The notes below the pieces were generated by a model, which did not search any database, had not been told where the DNA came from, and was given only the letters and a program-made list of their open reading frames with translations. DNA of 64,000 bases from Sinorhizobium mexicanum (lineage in GTDB: Bacteria; Pseudomonadota; Alphaproteobacteria; Rhizobiales; Rhizobiaceae): positions 3,631,501 through 3,695,500 of the forward strand of contig NZ_CP041238.1 of the NCBI RefSeq assembly GCF_013488225.1. Direction: 5' to 3'. Both the position numbers and the translations under genes were made by a program. Within the stretch, counting starts at the first letter, position 1. Every line of letters begins with the position of its first letter. Positions 1-8,993 of the stretch are shown here, piece after piece.

Positions 1-894
1 CAGCATCTCGGGCGCCTTGGGCGATTTACCGTGAGCCTGGTGCGCGTTCAGGAAAGTCTTCGCTGCGTCGCTGTACTTGCCTTGCGAATATTGCGCCTCA
101 CCCATCCAGAAACTGGCGTCGGCCGCCTTGTCGCCGTTGGGAAAGACGTCGAGATAGTCGTGGAACTCCTGTTCCGCCATGGCGTAGTCGCCGGAAAGCA
201 CATGGCCGTAGGCGGATTGGTAGAGATCGGCCGGATTGTCGAGGGACGCGGTTTGCTGCTCGGTGCCCGGATTGGCATTGATACCCGCATCACCGCCGGC
301 GGAGTTGGCCGTCCCGGTGTCGACACCGGGGAGCGTAGCGTTGGCGCCAGGCTGGGCGCCCGCGGTGGTCGATACCGGGTTGCCGCTCTCGTCGAAAATG
401 ATCTGCCCCAACGTCGTCGGCGGCGCGGCACCCGTCGAGCCGGGATTGGCGCCTGTTGCCGCCATGTCGTTGCCGCCAGCAGAAGGTGCCGCCGGGGGTT
501 GGCTATCCGTCACCCCCGGGGTGACGGACGCCTGATCACTGGATTTCGGCGCTTCAAGTGCGCCGCTCTTCTTTGAAGAGGACTTGCCGTTTTCGAGATC
601 CTGGAAGCGGAACTCGTTGTCCTCCTGGAACTTCCGGATCTGTTCCTGCATCTGCAGCAATTGGAAGCTCATTTCCTCGATACGCCCGTTGAGCGAGCGG
701 ATCTCTTCCTCGAGTTGACCGATCCGTCCGAGGTCGGCCGACTGCACCTTCACCACCGGCAAGCTCTCTTTGCTGGCGGCATCGGCATGGGTTGAGCGGG
801 CGAAAAGCCCGGAAAGTGGCATGGCATTTGCCGCTGGTCCGAGACCCGAGAGGGCCACAAGACCAATCAGTCCTGCCACGACAAATTTCTTCAT
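1..894 (-). CDS. cpoB: Cell division coordinator CpoB / Tol-Pal system protein YbgF (3' end cut by window edge)
   Basis: Periplasmic TPR protein that works with Tol-Pal and coordinates peptidoglycan synthesis with outer-membrane constriction. The visible 298 codons start at ATG 892-894 with MKKFVVAGLIGLVALSG, a signal peptide. A trimerising coiled coil follows at about residues 60-110 (QLEEEIRSLNGRIEEM, then QLLQMQEQIRKF). Next come a Ser/Pro/Gly-rich linker, the conserved stretch LGQIIFDESGNPV, and the first TPR (DLYQSAYGHVLSGDYAMAEQ). The frame is open at base 1, so one or two C-terminal TPRs lie outside. It is the last Tol-Pal gene, 204 bp downstream of pal with a terminator between. Length and domain order are normal for the family. 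Confidence 0.93.
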   Translation of the reverse strand, partial: MKKFVVAGLIGLVALSGLGPAANAMPLSGLFARSTHADAASKESLPVVKVQSADLGRIGQLEEEIRSLNGRIEEMSFQLLQMQEQIRKFQEDNEFRFQDLENGKSSSKKSGALEAPKSSDQASVTPGVTDSQPPAAPSAGGNDMAATGANPGSTGAAPPTTLGQIIFDESGNPVSTTAGAQPGANATLPGVDTGTANSAGGDAGINANPGTEQQTASLDNPADLYQSAYGHVLSGDYAMAEQEFHDYLDVFPNGDKAADASFWMGEAQYSQGKYSDAAKTFLNAHQAHGKSPKAPEML

Positions 895-1038
895 TTCAGT
901 TGTCCTGTTCGAATACCGATTATTCCCACCCCTGCGATCACGGTCCGCGATACTCGATACTGTCGCCGATTCTAAAGGTGAGTGCCGCACAGTTTTCCAA
1001 TCGCTGTGAAAAAGCAACGGAGTTCGGCTAAAGTGTGG

Positions 1039-1068
1039 TAAAAAAGAAAAGGCGGCCCGTGGCCGCCC
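1039..1068 (-). terminator. Rho-independent terminator after pal
   Basis: On the minus strand a GGCGGCC-ACG-GGCCGCC hairpin is followed by a T-rich tract (complement of aaaaaagaaaa). It lies 31 bp after the pal stop, so cpoB probably has its own promoter in the 895-1038 gap. Confidence 0.8.
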
Positions 1069-1098
1069 GTTCAAACTTCCACTTCAGTGGCCGGAGCG

Positions 1099-1629
1099 TC
1101 ACATGCCGGCGCCGCCGAGAACGGTAACGGCGCGGCGGTTCTGCGACCAGCAGGAGATGTCGTCGCAGACGGCAACCGGCTTTTCCTTGCCGTAGGAAAT
1201 GGTGCGCATGCGGTTCGCGGGAACGCCCTGGCTGGCGAGAAAGTCGCGGGTGGCGGCGGCACGGCGGGCGCCGAGCGCCAGGTTGTACTCGCGGGTGCCG
1301 CGCTCGTCGGCGTGGCCTTCGATGGTGATCGCGTAGTTCGGGTATTTCGCCAGCCACTGAGCCTGGCGGGCGAGCGTCGCCTGGGCATCGGCACGGATGG
1401 AGCTGGAGTCCGTATCGAAGAAGATGCGGTCGCCGACGTTGACGGTGAAGTCCTGCTGGGAGCCCGGCGTTGCAGCGCCTGCGCCGAGACCGAGGCCGGC
1501 GGCGTCGTTCGGCAGGTTCTTTTTCGAAGCGCAGCCGGCAAGAGCGAGCGTCATGACCAGAGCGATCATGACAGGATTGCGGGCGATGGTCTGCATGCGG
1601 CTCGCGGCCGGGGTGTCAATTCGGCTCAT
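1099..1629 (-). CDS. pal: Peptidoglycan-associated lipoprotein Pal
   Basis: Outer-membrane lipoprotein of 176 aa that anchors the outer membrane to peptidoglycan and is bound by TolB. The signal peptide ends in the lipobox LAGC with the lipidated Cys at residue 33. The OmpA-like domain spans about 60-172 with VGDRIFFDTDSSSIR, GHADERGTREYNLALGARRA and RRAVTV motifs. An AAGGAG ribosome-binding site nine bases before the ATG at 1629 supports this start over an internal Met at residue 12. Pal is separated from tolB by 347 bp holding a terminator, so it is likely transcribed independently of tolQRAB. Confidence 0.96.
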   Translation of the reverse strand: MSRIDTPAASRMQTIARNPVMIALVMTLALAGCASKKNLPNDAAGLGLGAGAATPGSQQDFTVNVGDRIFFDTDSSSIRADAQATLARQAQWLAKYPNYAITIEGHADERGTREYNLALGARRAAATRDFLASQGVPANRMRTISYGKEKPVAVCDDISCWSQNRRAVTVLGGAGM

Positions 1630-1871
1630 GGGCCGGGTCTCCTTGGAAGTGTCTGATTCACGGTTGCCAGACTGTAACCGGAAGCGGTTAATTGCTTTTC
1701 AACTGATATGGTTAACAAATCGATAATTTGCGTGGGGCGCCTGCTAGACCAGCACTTTGCGGCGAGAAAGCGGCACATCGGCCACATTTGCCACCACTTC
1801 TGTGGACACCCGATCACGATGATCTTGGATCGATCGCAAATGTGATCGGTTCTGGTCGCCGCCGGGAGATA
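1630..1871. other. tolB-pal intergenic region with inverted repeat
   Basis: No gene is supported here. It must hold the pal promoter (minus strand). A perfect 8-bp inverted repeat CCGATCAC ... GTGATCGG occupies 1810-1849 with a 24-base spacer. It could be an operator or half of a longer hairpin. No clear -35/-10 pair was recognised. Confidence 0.4.
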
Positions 1872-1921
1872 CACAAAAACAAAAACAAAGAAGCGCGCCG
1901 CATGATCGCGGCGCGCTTCAG
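1872..1921 (-). terminator. Rho-independent terminator after tolB
   Basis: Minus strand: GAAGCGCGCC-GCGATCATGC-GGCGCGCTTC hairpin followed by TTTGTTTTTGTTTTTG. A strong stem plus long T-rich tail, placed after tolB and before pal. Confidence 0.85.
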
Positions 1922-1930
1922 CAAGTGGAG

Positions 1931-1978
1931 ACGCGGGATGCGGGCGGAGAACCGCTTGCACTTCACCTCGTCCGCTCT
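1931..1978. repeat. Intergenic palindromic repeat, copy 1
   Basis: Sequence running GCGGGATGCGGGCGGAGAAC to TCGTCCGCTCT. It is a diverged, inverted-orientation version of the palindromes at 3313-3360, 28074-28120 and 39894-39942. It abuts the tolB stop codon. Confidence 0.6.
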
Positions 1979-3287
1979 ATTCCATCAGCGGAGACCAGGC
2001 GGGGTCGGATGCAAAGCCTTGTGTCTGGACCGGCTGCTCGTTGTAACCCGTGAGGTCGATCGAATAGAGCTGCGGCCCGCCGGCACCGGCGTTCTGGCGG
2101 AAGAACATCAGGACGCGGCCGTTCGGCGCCCAGGTCGGGCCCTCGTTGTGGAAGCCCGTTGTAAGGATGCGCTCGCCCGAGCCGTCCGGCTTCATGACGC
2201 CGATCGAGAACTTGCCGCCCGACTGTTTGGTGAAGGCGATAAGATCACCGCGCGGAGACCAGACGGGCGTCGAATAGGAACCGTCACCGAAGGAGATGCG
2301 CGTCTGGCCCGAACCGTCGGCGCCCATCACGTACAGTTGCTGCTTGCCGCCGCGGTCGCTTTCGAAAACGATCCTGCTGCCGTCCGGCGAATAGGACGGC
2401 GACGTGTCGATCGCTGCGGTGTTGGTCAGCCGCGTCGTGGTGCGCGAGCGCAGATCCATCGTGTAGATATTCGCATTGCCTTCCTGCTGCAGGCTCATGA
2501 TCACCCGCTGGCCATCCGGCGAGAACCGCGGCGCGAAGGTCATGCCCGGGAAGTTGCCGACCACCTCGCGCTGCCCGGTTTCGAGCTGCAGCAGATAAAC
2601 CCGCGGCTGCTGGTTTTCGAACGACATGTAGGTGATTTCCTGACGGTTCGGCGAGAAGCGCGGCGTCAGCACGATGTCGTTTGAATTGGTGAGTGCGCGG
2701 GCGTTGGCGCCGTCCTGATCCATGATCGCGAGCTGGCGTTTGCGCGCCGTCTTCGGACCGCTTTCGGCGACATAGACGATGCGGGTGTCGAAATAGCCCT
2801 TTTCGCCGGTGATCCGCTCATAGATCGCATCGGCGATGATGTGGGCGACGCGGCGCCAGTTTTCCGGCTGCGTGTAGAATTGCTGACCGAGCATCTGCTG
2901 GCCGGCAAAGGTGTCCCAAAGACGGAATTCCGCCTTCAACCTGCCATCGCCCTCTTGAGTTACGCGGCCGGTGACGAGCGCCTGCGCGTTGATGACCTTC
3001 CAGTCCTCGAAGCGGGGGGCAGCGTCCGGATTGGAAATCTTCTCGATGAAAGCGCCCTTGTCGATCGGCGCGAAAAGTCCGGAGCGCTTGAGGTCCGCGG
3101 CAACCACGTCGGAGATCTTCTGGCCGAGCTCGCCCTGCAGAAAATCGGTGATCGCAACCGGCAGCGGCTCGACGTTGCCCTTGTTGATGTTGAGCTCGAC
3201 GAGTGCGTTTGCCGGCGAAGCAATGAGCCCACAGCCTGCGAACATCACCATCAGAAGGCGGAAAAAATTGCGTCTCAGCATTTCCAT
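1977..3287 (-). CDS. tolB: Tol-Pal system beta-propeller protein TolB
   Basis: Periplasmic beta-propeller that binds Pal and receives force from TolA. The product is about 436 aa, starting at [16 protein letters not shown] with a signal peptide to roughly residue 28. An N-terminal TolB domain follows ([15 protein letters not shown]), then five to six WD40-like TolB repeats with the typical SPDG and PRFSPDGQ motifs at about residues 200-420. The frame is open 22 codons further upstream, but that stretch encodes [10 protein letters not shown] from an intergenic palindrome. ATG 3285-3287 has an AAAGG site just before it and is preferred. It lies 81 bp downstream of tolA in the same operon. Confidence 0.95.
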   Translation of the reverse strand: MEMLRRNFFRLLMVMFAGCGLIASPANALVELNINKGNVEPLPVAITDFLQGELGQKISDVVAADLKRSGLFAPIDKGAFIEKISNPDAAPRFEDWKVINAQALVTGRVTQEGDGRLKAEFRLWDTFAGQQMLGQQFYTQPENWRRVAHIIADAIYERITGEKGYFDTRIVYVAESGPKTARKRQLAIMDQDGANARALTNSNDIVLTPRFSPNRQEITYMSFENQQPRVYLLQLETGQREVVGNFPGMTFAPRFSPDGQRVIMSLQQEGNANIYTMDLRSRTTTRLTNTAAIDTSPSYSPDGSRIVFESDRGGKQQLYVMGADGSGQTRISFGDGSYSTPVWSPRGDLIAFTKQSGGKFSIGVMKPDGSGERILTTGFHNEGPTWAPNGRVLMFFRQNAGAGGPQLYSIDLTGYNEQPVQTQGFASDPAWSPLME

Positions 3288-3312
3288 AAAGCCTTTCAGC
3301 CTCTCATTTTCT

Positions 3313-3360
3313 GGGCGGGATGAGAAAAAGTGCGCGCGATTTTCCGCCCGCATCCCGCCC
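3313..3360. repeat. Intergenic palindromic repeat, copy 2
   Basis: Near-perfect palindrome with arms GGGCGGGAT ... ATCCCGCCC, plus internal GCGCGCGATTTTCCGC. It sits between tolA and tolB and is related to copies at 1931, 28074 and 39894. It may fold in the tolA-tolB mRNA. Confidence 0.7.
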
Positions 3361-3368
3361 CAACCTGT

Positions 3369-4439
3369 TTAGAGCATCGAGCTCGGGTCGAAATTGACGA
3401 CGACCTCGCTCCATGAATCGTACTTGTCGGCAGGCAGTCCCTTGAAGGGTGCGGATTTCAGGATGGCGCGGCGAGCGCCGCCCATGAGCGCCCTGCGCGC
3501 CGCATCGGAACCGCCGGTCGCTTCCACTTCCGGCTCGCCGATCAATTCGCCGTTCGGGTCGAGCCGCATCGTCACCTTGATGCGGACGTCCGTGGCATCG
3601 GCCATGCCGGGAATGATCGACCAGTTGTTCTGGATCTGCCCGCGAAGTGCATCCATTTCGCTCTGCGAAAGCGTGTTGCCGCTGGTCGTCTTCTTGCCGC
3701 CAAGGGCCGCCTCCTCGGTCGAACGCTTCGCGCCGCCGCCGGAGGAGTCCTGCTTGTTGAGCAGCGCCGCGATCTCGTCGGCATTGAAGTCGCTCTCCTT
3801 GGCGGAGGACGCCTTCTTCTGCTCCTTCTTGGTCTCTTCCTTCTTGCGCTCCGGCGTCTTGGCGGTCTGCGCCGGCTTTTCGACCTTGGGCTTGGCCATT
3901 GGTGTCGGCACCTTGTCGGGCAGCGCCTCGGCTTCCGGGTTCTCGGCCGGCTGCTCCTCGGCGGGAGCGGGTTCCGGCTTGGTCTCGGGCTTTACCTCCT
4001 GCTTCGGCTCGGGCAGTGCGGCAACTTCCGTCGCGGGCTCGGACGCCGGCTCGGGTTCCTCGACCTTCTGGATCTCCTCCCTGACGGGATCAGGTGTCGG
4101 CAGCGCCTTCTCGGTCTTCTCCGGAGCGGCTGCCGATTCATTCTGGACCGGCTTGGTGTTGGGCGTAGGTGTCGTCTTCAGATCCACGTCGTTGTCGCCG
4201 ATATTCTCGGCGTTCTCGACCGGCGTCGGCTTTTTGGTGGGAACCGGGGACGCCTTCTCCTTCGCGGGGGCCTTCTTGTCACCCTGCTGAATCTGCGTGA
4301 TCGATTCGATCGGTACGATATCGACCGGCAGCGCCTCAACATCCGCGACCTCGAAGTCGGCCGGGCTGCCAAGCGAAACCAGCGCCCAGGTCAGCACCAG
4401 GGCGTGGAGGACAGCAGAGGTTGCGAGACTGCCCTTCAT
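3369..4439 (-). CDS. tolA: Cell envelope integrity protein TolA
   Basis: Inner-membrane protein of 356 aa that spans the periplasm and transmits energy from TolQR to TolB-Pal. An N-terminal membrane anchor at about residues 7-27 (LATSAVLHALVLTWALVSLG) is followed by a long Pro/Glu/Lys/Ala-rich extended region (about 50-240). The C-terminal TonB-like domain is at about 265-356 (LRGQIQNNWSIIPGM, RALMGGARRAILKSAPF, YDSWSEVVVNFDPSSML). Low-complexity domain II is normal for TolA. It begins 9 bp after tolR in the tolQRAB operon. Confidence 0.94.
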   Translation of the reverse strand: MKGSLATSAVLHALVLTWALVSLGSPADFEVADVEALPVDIVPIESITQIQQGDKKAPAKEKASPVPTKKPTPVENAENIGDNDVDLKTTPTPNTKPVQNESAAAPEKTEKALPTPDPVREEIQKVEEPEPASEPATEVAALPEPKQEVKPETKPEPAPAEEQPAENPEAEALPDKVPTPMAKPKVEKPAQTAKTPERKKEETKKEQKKASSAKESDFNADEIAALLNKQDSSGGGAKRSTEEAALGGKKTTSGNTLSQSEMDALRGQIQNNWSIIPGMADATDVRIKVTMRLDPNGELIGEPEVEATGGSDAARRALMGGARRAILKSAPFKGLPADKYDSWSEVVVNFDPSSML

Positions 4440-4448
4440 GACCGAGGA

Positions 4449-4901
4449 TCACTTTTCCTGTTCTTGGAGCGTTACGAGGCCGAGGTTCTTGAAGCCGGCC
4501 GCCGAAATGCGCGCCATGACCTTCATCACCGTGCCGTAGTCGGCGTTGGTGTCGCCCCGCACGTAGATGCGCTCGTTGTAGCCGGTGGTGGCGATTGCCT
4601 CGAGCTTCGGAACAACCTCATCGATCCCGATCGGCGTTTCCTGCAGGAAGATTTCACCGGCCGGGTTGACCGAAACGGTAATCGGCTGGGTGTCGGAGTT
4701 GAGCGCCTTTGCCTGCGTCTCCGGCAGGTCGATCGGCACGCCCACCGTCATCATCGGCGCCGCCACCATGAAGATGATGAGCAGCACCAGCATCACATCC
4801 ACGAAGGGCGTGACGTTGATTTCGCTCATGATTGCCTTCTTGCCGCTGCGCCGACGACGTCCGCCGCCCGAACCCTTGGCTCCGCCAACTGCCATACCCA
4901 T
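4449..4901 (-). CDS. tolR: Biopolymer transport protein TolR (ExbD family)
   Basis: Stator partner of TolQ, 150 aa. One membrane helix at about residues 35-52 contains the conserved proton-pathway Asp ([17 protein letters not shown], typical ExbD/TolR). The periplasmic domain follows with [18 protein letters not shown] and a C-terminal [10 protein letters not shown]. The Gly/Arg/Ser-rich cytoplasmic N-tail ([12 protein letters not shown]) is longer than in E. coli TolR. It lies 27 bp downstream of tolQ. Confidence 0.95.
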   Translation of the reverse strand: MGMAVGGAKGSGGGRRRRSGKKAIMSEINVTPFVDVMLVLLIIFMVAAPMMTVGVPIDLPETQAKALNSDTQPITVSVNPAGEIFLQETPIGIDEVVPKLEAIATTGYNERIYVRGDTNADYGTVMKVMARISAAGFKNLGLVTLQEQEK

Positions 4902-4928
4902 CAGCGTGGTCTCCGTGCTCGAGGGTCG

Positions 4929-5648
4929 TTATTGCGCGGCCTGGCGCGAGGACTGCAGCTTCTCGTCGATCTGCCGCGACAGGATGGCGGAGAACTCGTC
5001 GGCAAAAGCTTCCATCCGTGCCGTCAGCTTGCCGGCATCGGCGGAAAACTTGTTGTAGGCGATAACGGCGGGAATAGCGGCGAGCAGGCCGATGGCGGTC
5101 GCGAGAAGCGCCTCGGCGATACCGGGCGCGACGACGGCAAGGTTGGTCGATTTCGAACCGGCGATTGCCTGGAACGACGTCATGATACCGACGACGGTAC
5201 CGAAGAGGCCGATAAAGGGAGCCGCCGAGCCGATGGTCGCCAGCGAGCCGAGTCTTGCCTCGAGCGTCTCGGATTCACGAGCAAGCGTCACGTCCATGGC
5301 GCGGTCGATACGCATCTGCAAGCCAATCGGCGAGCGGGCGCCGCGCTCGAAGCTCTTCTTCCACTCGCGCATGGCGGAGACGAAGATCGCACCCATCCCG
5401 GCCGTCTGCCGGTCGGAGAGCGTTCGGTAGAGTTCCTCGAGCGATTGGCCGGACCAGAAAACCTGCTCGAAATTGTCGAGCTGCCGGCGAACACGGCCGT
5501 AGTTCAACGTCTTGTCGACGACGATGCCCCAGGTCCAGACCGAGGCTGCGATCAACCCCAGCATGACCAGCTTCACGACAAAGCCCGCTTCCATGAACAG
5601 CGACCAGAGGGTCACATCGCTCGTCGCGGCCAATCCAACCTGTTCCAT
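4929..5648 (-). CDS. tolQ: Tol-Pal system protein TolQ (ExbB/MotA family)
   Basis: Proton-channel subunit of the Tol motor, 239 aa from the chosen start [18 protein letters not shown]. Three membrane helices are visible: about 20-40 ([18 protein letters not shown]), about 140-165 ([20 protein letters not shown]) and about 175-200 ([20 protein letters not shown]). These last two carry the GxxAPxxGLxGTV and ALLATAxGL signatures of the family. The frame extends 37 codons upstream (to 5759), but those residues do not look like TolQ, so the ATG at 5646-5648 is preferred. It heads tolQRAB. In many Rhizobiales ybgC directly precedes it; here ybgC is 3.3 kb away. Confidence 0.94.
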   Translation of the reverse strand: MEQVGLAATSDVTLWSLFMEAGFVVKLVMLGLIAASVWTWGIVVDKTLNYGRVRRQLDNFEQVFWSGQSLEELYRTLSDRQTAGMGAIFVSAMREWKKSFERGARSPIGLQMRIDRAMDVTLARESETLEARLGSLATIGSAAPFIGLFGTVVGIMTSFQAIAGSKSTNLAVVAPGIAEALLATAIGLLAAIPAVIAYNKFSADAGKLTARMEAFADEFSAILSRQIDEKLQSSRQAAQ

Positions 5649-5889
5649 CGTTTCCAGTCCCCGAATCCAAATACCCGGCAAGAGCTGTTCATGCTCATGA
5701 CCGGGTCGCCCAAACGTCCTGTTGCAAAAATGCCCCGGCATCGCCGCTGATCGCGGCATTGCGATCTAATGCTTCAGGTTGCCTTCTTGCCGTCAATTTT
5801 GGTCAAAGGATGACGTGCACTGCACAAATCCTAATGCACGGATTAAGACACCACTATGGTTAAGGGAGTGTTACCGGGCAGATATTCCT

Positions 5890-6234
5890 GTGGCCGACGC
5901 TCTGGAACTTCACCGCGCCATAGCACGTTTCTCTCGCATGACCCTCCAGATGCCCGGAAAAGCCGATGAGAAATCGGCGCCACGACGGCTTGACGCCCGC
6001 GACCGGCTGATCCTTGCGCTCTACGCGCAATTGAAGGCCGAGCGGGAGACCCGCTGTGCCTTCGAGGAGGCGATCGCAAACGGCGTGCTTTCGAAGGAGG
6101 TGCTCCAGGCACTGCTCGCTGATCCCGTCCCTGCCGTCACCGGCGAGCATATCGCAGCCATTGAGCGCGTGCTTGCCCGTGAGCCGCCTCGCAACGACCG
6201 GGAGCCGGAGCCGCGCCGCAGGCTCGGCCGGTGA
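5890..6234 (+). CDS. Hypothetical protein upstream of ligD
   Basis: A 114-aa frame from GTG 5890 (alternative ATG at 5938; the frame is open back to 5779) with strong third-position GC, so it looks genuinely coding. The product is hydrophilic and mostly helical (RLDARDRLILALYAQLKAER, AFEEAIANGVLSKEVLQALL), ending Pro/Arg-rich. I recognise no family and no good ribosome-binding site. It stops in the same frame as, and 30 bp before, the ku-like remnant at 6265. It might be a small DNA-repair accessory or a degenerate gene. Confidence 0.45.
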   Translation: MADALELHRAIARFSRMTLQMPGKADEKSAPRRLDARDRLILALYAQLKAERETRCAFEEAIANGVLSKEVLQALLADPVPAVTGEHIAAIERVLAREPPRNDREPEPRRRLGR

Positions 6235-6264
6235 GTGGGGAACCATGCCGGCTCGCGCGCTCTG

Positions 6265-6360
6265 ATGTCGGCGCTGAAGAAGACCCTCGAAAGTGGCGAG
6301 GGCAAGAAACCGCAGCCGAAGGCGCAATCCGCCTCGCGCCGTCGGCGGAAATCGGCGTGA
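6265..6360 (+). pseudogene. Possible C-terminal remnant of a ku (NHEJ DNA-end-binding) gene
   Basis: A 31-codon frame encodes MSALKKTLESGEGKK, then a Lys/Arg-rich tail ending SASRRRRKSA, with the stop 9 bp before the ligD start. Bacterial Ku proteins typically end in a short helix of the type LMxALKxSL followed by a basic tail, and ku usually sits beside ligD. The bulk of Ku is absent upstream; the region before it encodes an unrelated frame. The Ku assignment is inference from a short match and the position. Confidence 0.45.
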
Positions 6361-6369
6361 GGACGATCC

Positions 6370-8964
6370 ATGGCTGCTCGCAATGAACCCCTTTCCGAAT
6401 ACAACCGACGCCGCGACTTTGGAAGGACGAGCGAGCCCAAGGGAACGGTCGCCCGGGCACACGCCGGCAGGAAACGCTTTCTGGTCCAGAAACACGATGC
6501 CACCCGCTTGCACTACGACTTCCGGCTCGAATGGGAGGGTGTGCTGAAAAGTTGGGCCGTAACGCGCGGCCCTAGCCTCGATCCGGAAGACAAGCGCCTT
6601 GCGGTGCGCACCGAGGACCATCCCTTGGCCTATGGCGACTTCGAAGGTACGATACCGGAAGAGGAGTACGGCGGCGGCACGGTGATGCTGTGGGACACCG
6701 GCTGGTGGGAGCCGGAAGGCGACCCGTCCGAAGGCCTGAACAAGGGCAAACTCTCGTTCCAATTGCATGGCAATCGGATGAGCGGTGGCTGGGCGCTCGT
6801 GCGCATGCGGCCGCGAGACGGTGAGAAGCGCGAAAGCTGGCTGCTGATCAAGGAAAGGGACGAAGATGCCTCAGAGGACGGGGAACACCTCGTCGAAGAG
6901 AACCTGACAAGTGTCCGCACCGGCCGCACCATGGATGAAATTGCCACGGGCAAGGGCGAAAAACGGGGACGCGTCTGGCATTCGAACCAGAGCACGGCGG
7001 CCAATCTCAAGGCTGGCGCAGTTGCCGAGAACAACAATCGACGCAAGCGCCCAACGCGAAAATCCTCCGGAAAGCTGCCCCCCTTCAAGGCACCGCAGCT
7101 TGCGACCTTGGTTAGCAAAGCACCCGCCGGCGACGAATGGTTGAACGAAGCCAAGTTCGATGGCTACCGCTTGATGGTTGCCATCGGCGGCGGCACTGTC
7201 CGTTGCTATACGCGCAATGGTCTCGACTGGACCGAGAAGTTTCCAGCGATTGCCTCCGCTTTGGCCGAGCTCGATTGCAAGTCCGCCCTGATCGACGGCG
7301 AAGTGGTGGCGCTGTCGGAGGAAGGCTCGACCTTTTCGGCCCTGCAAAAAGCGCTGAGGACCGGCGCCAGCACAAGGCTCTACGCGTTCGATGTCGTCGA
7401 ACTCGACGGCAAGGACTTGAGCCGCAAGCCGCTTATCGAGCGAAAGGAGCAACTGAAGGCCTTGCTCGATACGCTCGGCGCCACCTCGACCGTTCAGTAC
7501 AGCGAGCACGTTCGAGGTAATGGCGAACACGTGCTTGCCGCCATTTGCAAGGCCGGACAGGAAGGCATTCTTGCCAAGGAGGCGAATGCTCCCTATCGCA
7601 GCGGACGCACCCGAAGCTGGCTGAAGGTCAAGTGCACGAAACGCCAGGAGTTCGTCATCGGCGGCTATACCCCATCGACGAAAAAAGGGCGTGCTTTCGC
7701 ATCGATCCTTCTCGGCACCTTCGAGGGTGAAAAGCTGGTATACCGAGGCGGCGTCGGCACCGGCTTCGGGCAAAAGACCATGGAAGAGCTCGCGGCCGCC
7801 TTCGCAAAACGCAGACGCAAGACGTCACCGTTCGACAGCGTGCCGAGAGAAAGGGACCGGAATTCCGTCTGGCTGAAGCCGGATCTTGTCGCAGAGGTGG
7901 ATTTCACCGAGTTTACGGCTGACGGACATATCCGCCATGGCTCATTCGAGGGATTGCGCGAGGACAAGGAGGCCAAGGCCGTGAAACTGGAAAGACCGAA
8001 TCCGACGAACGCCGCGGAGACCGGGAAGGGCAAACGTGCGACCAGGCCGCGGACAGTGGCGCCGGCCAAGGGTGATGCCGATATTCTCGGCGTGCACATC
8101 TCGCATCCGGATCGCATTCTCTTCGAAGGTCAGGGGATCACCAAGATCGACCTCGCCCGCTACTATGCAGTCGTTGCCGACAGGATGCTCCCTTTCGCGG
8201 CCGACCACCCGGTTTCGTTGGTGCGTTGCCCGCAAGGCGGACAGCAGCACTGTTTCTATCAGAAACATGCCAGCGACGGCTTTCCGCAGGAGATTCGCGA
8301 AGCACCAATCAAGGAGGCCTCAGGCGAAACCGAGAAGTACATGTACGTTCGCGACGCCGAGGGCCTCGTTGCCGCCGTGCAAATGGGCACGCTGGAGTTC
8401 CACATCTGGGGCGCAACGATCGACCGGCTGGAGAAGCCTGATCGTCTGGTCTTCGATCTTGACCCAGATCCCAGCGTCGACTTCGGCACGGTGAAGCATG
8501 CGGCGGCCGCGCTGCGCGACGAACTTTCAGATATCGGCCTCAGAACAGTTGCCATGGTAACCGGCGGCAAGGGCGTTCACGTGATTGTGCCACTTCGGCC
8601 GCATGCCGAATGGGAGGGGGCCAAGGGATTCGCCAAGAAGATGGCGCAACGTTTTGCAGATCGCGATCCGGACCACTTCATCGCCACTATGTCGAAGGCG
8701 AAGCGCAAGGGTCGGATCTTCATCGACTGGCTCCGGAACGACCGCGGCGCAACCGCGATCGCCCCCTACTCCACCCGCGCACGCGCGGGTGGCCCCGTCG
8801 CTACTCCGGTCAGTTGGGAGGAACTCGAAGGCCTTGCAGCCGCCAACACATTCCACATTCCGGACATTCTTGAGCGCATCGAATCCGGCACCGATCCGTG
8901 GGCGGATATCGGCGAAATCAAGCAGTCGCTGACGAAAAAGATACTCGGTTCGGTTGGCGACTGA
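6370..8964 (+). CDS. ligD: Multifunctional ATP-dependent DNA ligase D (LigD)
   Basis: Central enzyme of bacterial non-homologous end joining, 864 aa. Order of domains: N-terminal 3'-phosphoesterase (about 25-190; KHDATRLHYDFRLEW, GGGTVMLWDTGWWEPEG). Then the ATP-dependent ligase (about 225-540) with catalytic Lys262 in EAKFDGYR and the motif V-like WLKVKC. Then the C-terminal primase/polymerase (about 570-850) with the acidic FDLDPDP near 694 and GGKGVHVIVPL. All three activities look intact; the order PE-Lig-Pol matches Pseudomonas LigD. No intact ku gene is in the window, so it must use a Ku encoded elsewhere. The start is supported by MAARNEPLSEYNRRRDF, a common LigD N-terminus. Confidence 0.95.
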   Translation: MAARNEPLSEYNRRRDFGRTSEPKGTVARAHAGRKRFLVQKHDATRLHYDFRLEWEGVLKSWAVTRGPSLDPEDKRLAVRTEDHPLAYGDFEGTIPEEEYGGGTVMLWDTGWWEPEGDPSEGLNKGKLSFQLHGNRMSGGWALVRMRPRDGEKRESWLLIKERDEDASEDGEHLVEENLTSVRTGRTMDEIATGKGEKRGRVWHSNQSTAANLKAGAVAENNNRRKRPTRKSSGKLPPFKAPQLATLVSKAPAGDEWLNEAKFDGYRLMVAIGGGTVRCYTRNGLDWTEKFPAIASALAELDCKSALIDGEVVALSEEGSTFSALQKALRTGASTRLYAFDVVELDGKDLSRKPLIERKEQLKALLDTLGATSTVQYSEHVRGNGEHVLAAICKAGQEGILAKEANAPYRSGRTRSWLKVKCTKRQEFVIGGYTPSTKKGRAFASILLGTFEGEKLVYRGGVGTGFGQKTMEELAAAFAKRRRKTSPFDSVPRERDRNSVWLKPDLVAEVDFTEFTADGHIRHGSFEGLREDKEAKAVKLERPNPTNAAETGKGKRATRPRTVAPAKGDADILGVHISHPDRILFEGQGITKIDLARYYAVVADRMLPFAADHPVSLVRCPQGGQQHCFYQKHASDGFPQEIREAPIKEASGETEKYMYVRDAEGLVAAVQMGTLEFHIWGATIDRLEKPDRLVFDLDPDPSVDFGTVKHAAAALRDELSDIGLRTVAMVTGGKGVHVIVPLRPHAEWEGAKGFAKKMAQRFADRDPDHFIATMSKAKRKGRIFIDWLRNDRGATAIAPYSTRARAGGPVATPVSWEELEGLAAANTFHIPDILERIESGTDPWADIGEIKQSLTKKILGSVGD

Positions 8965-8993
8965 TCTGCGATGATTGAGATTGCGTGGTCGGG

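Noticed and set aside
5779..5889. N-terminal extension of the hypothetical frame before ligD.
   Set aside because: The 37 extra codons have poor codon bias and no start signal; the coding-like part begins near 5890.
6370..8964. LigD plus neighbours as a prophage or genomic island.
   Set aside because: No integrase, transposase or att-like repeats were found, and base composition seems similar to the host.
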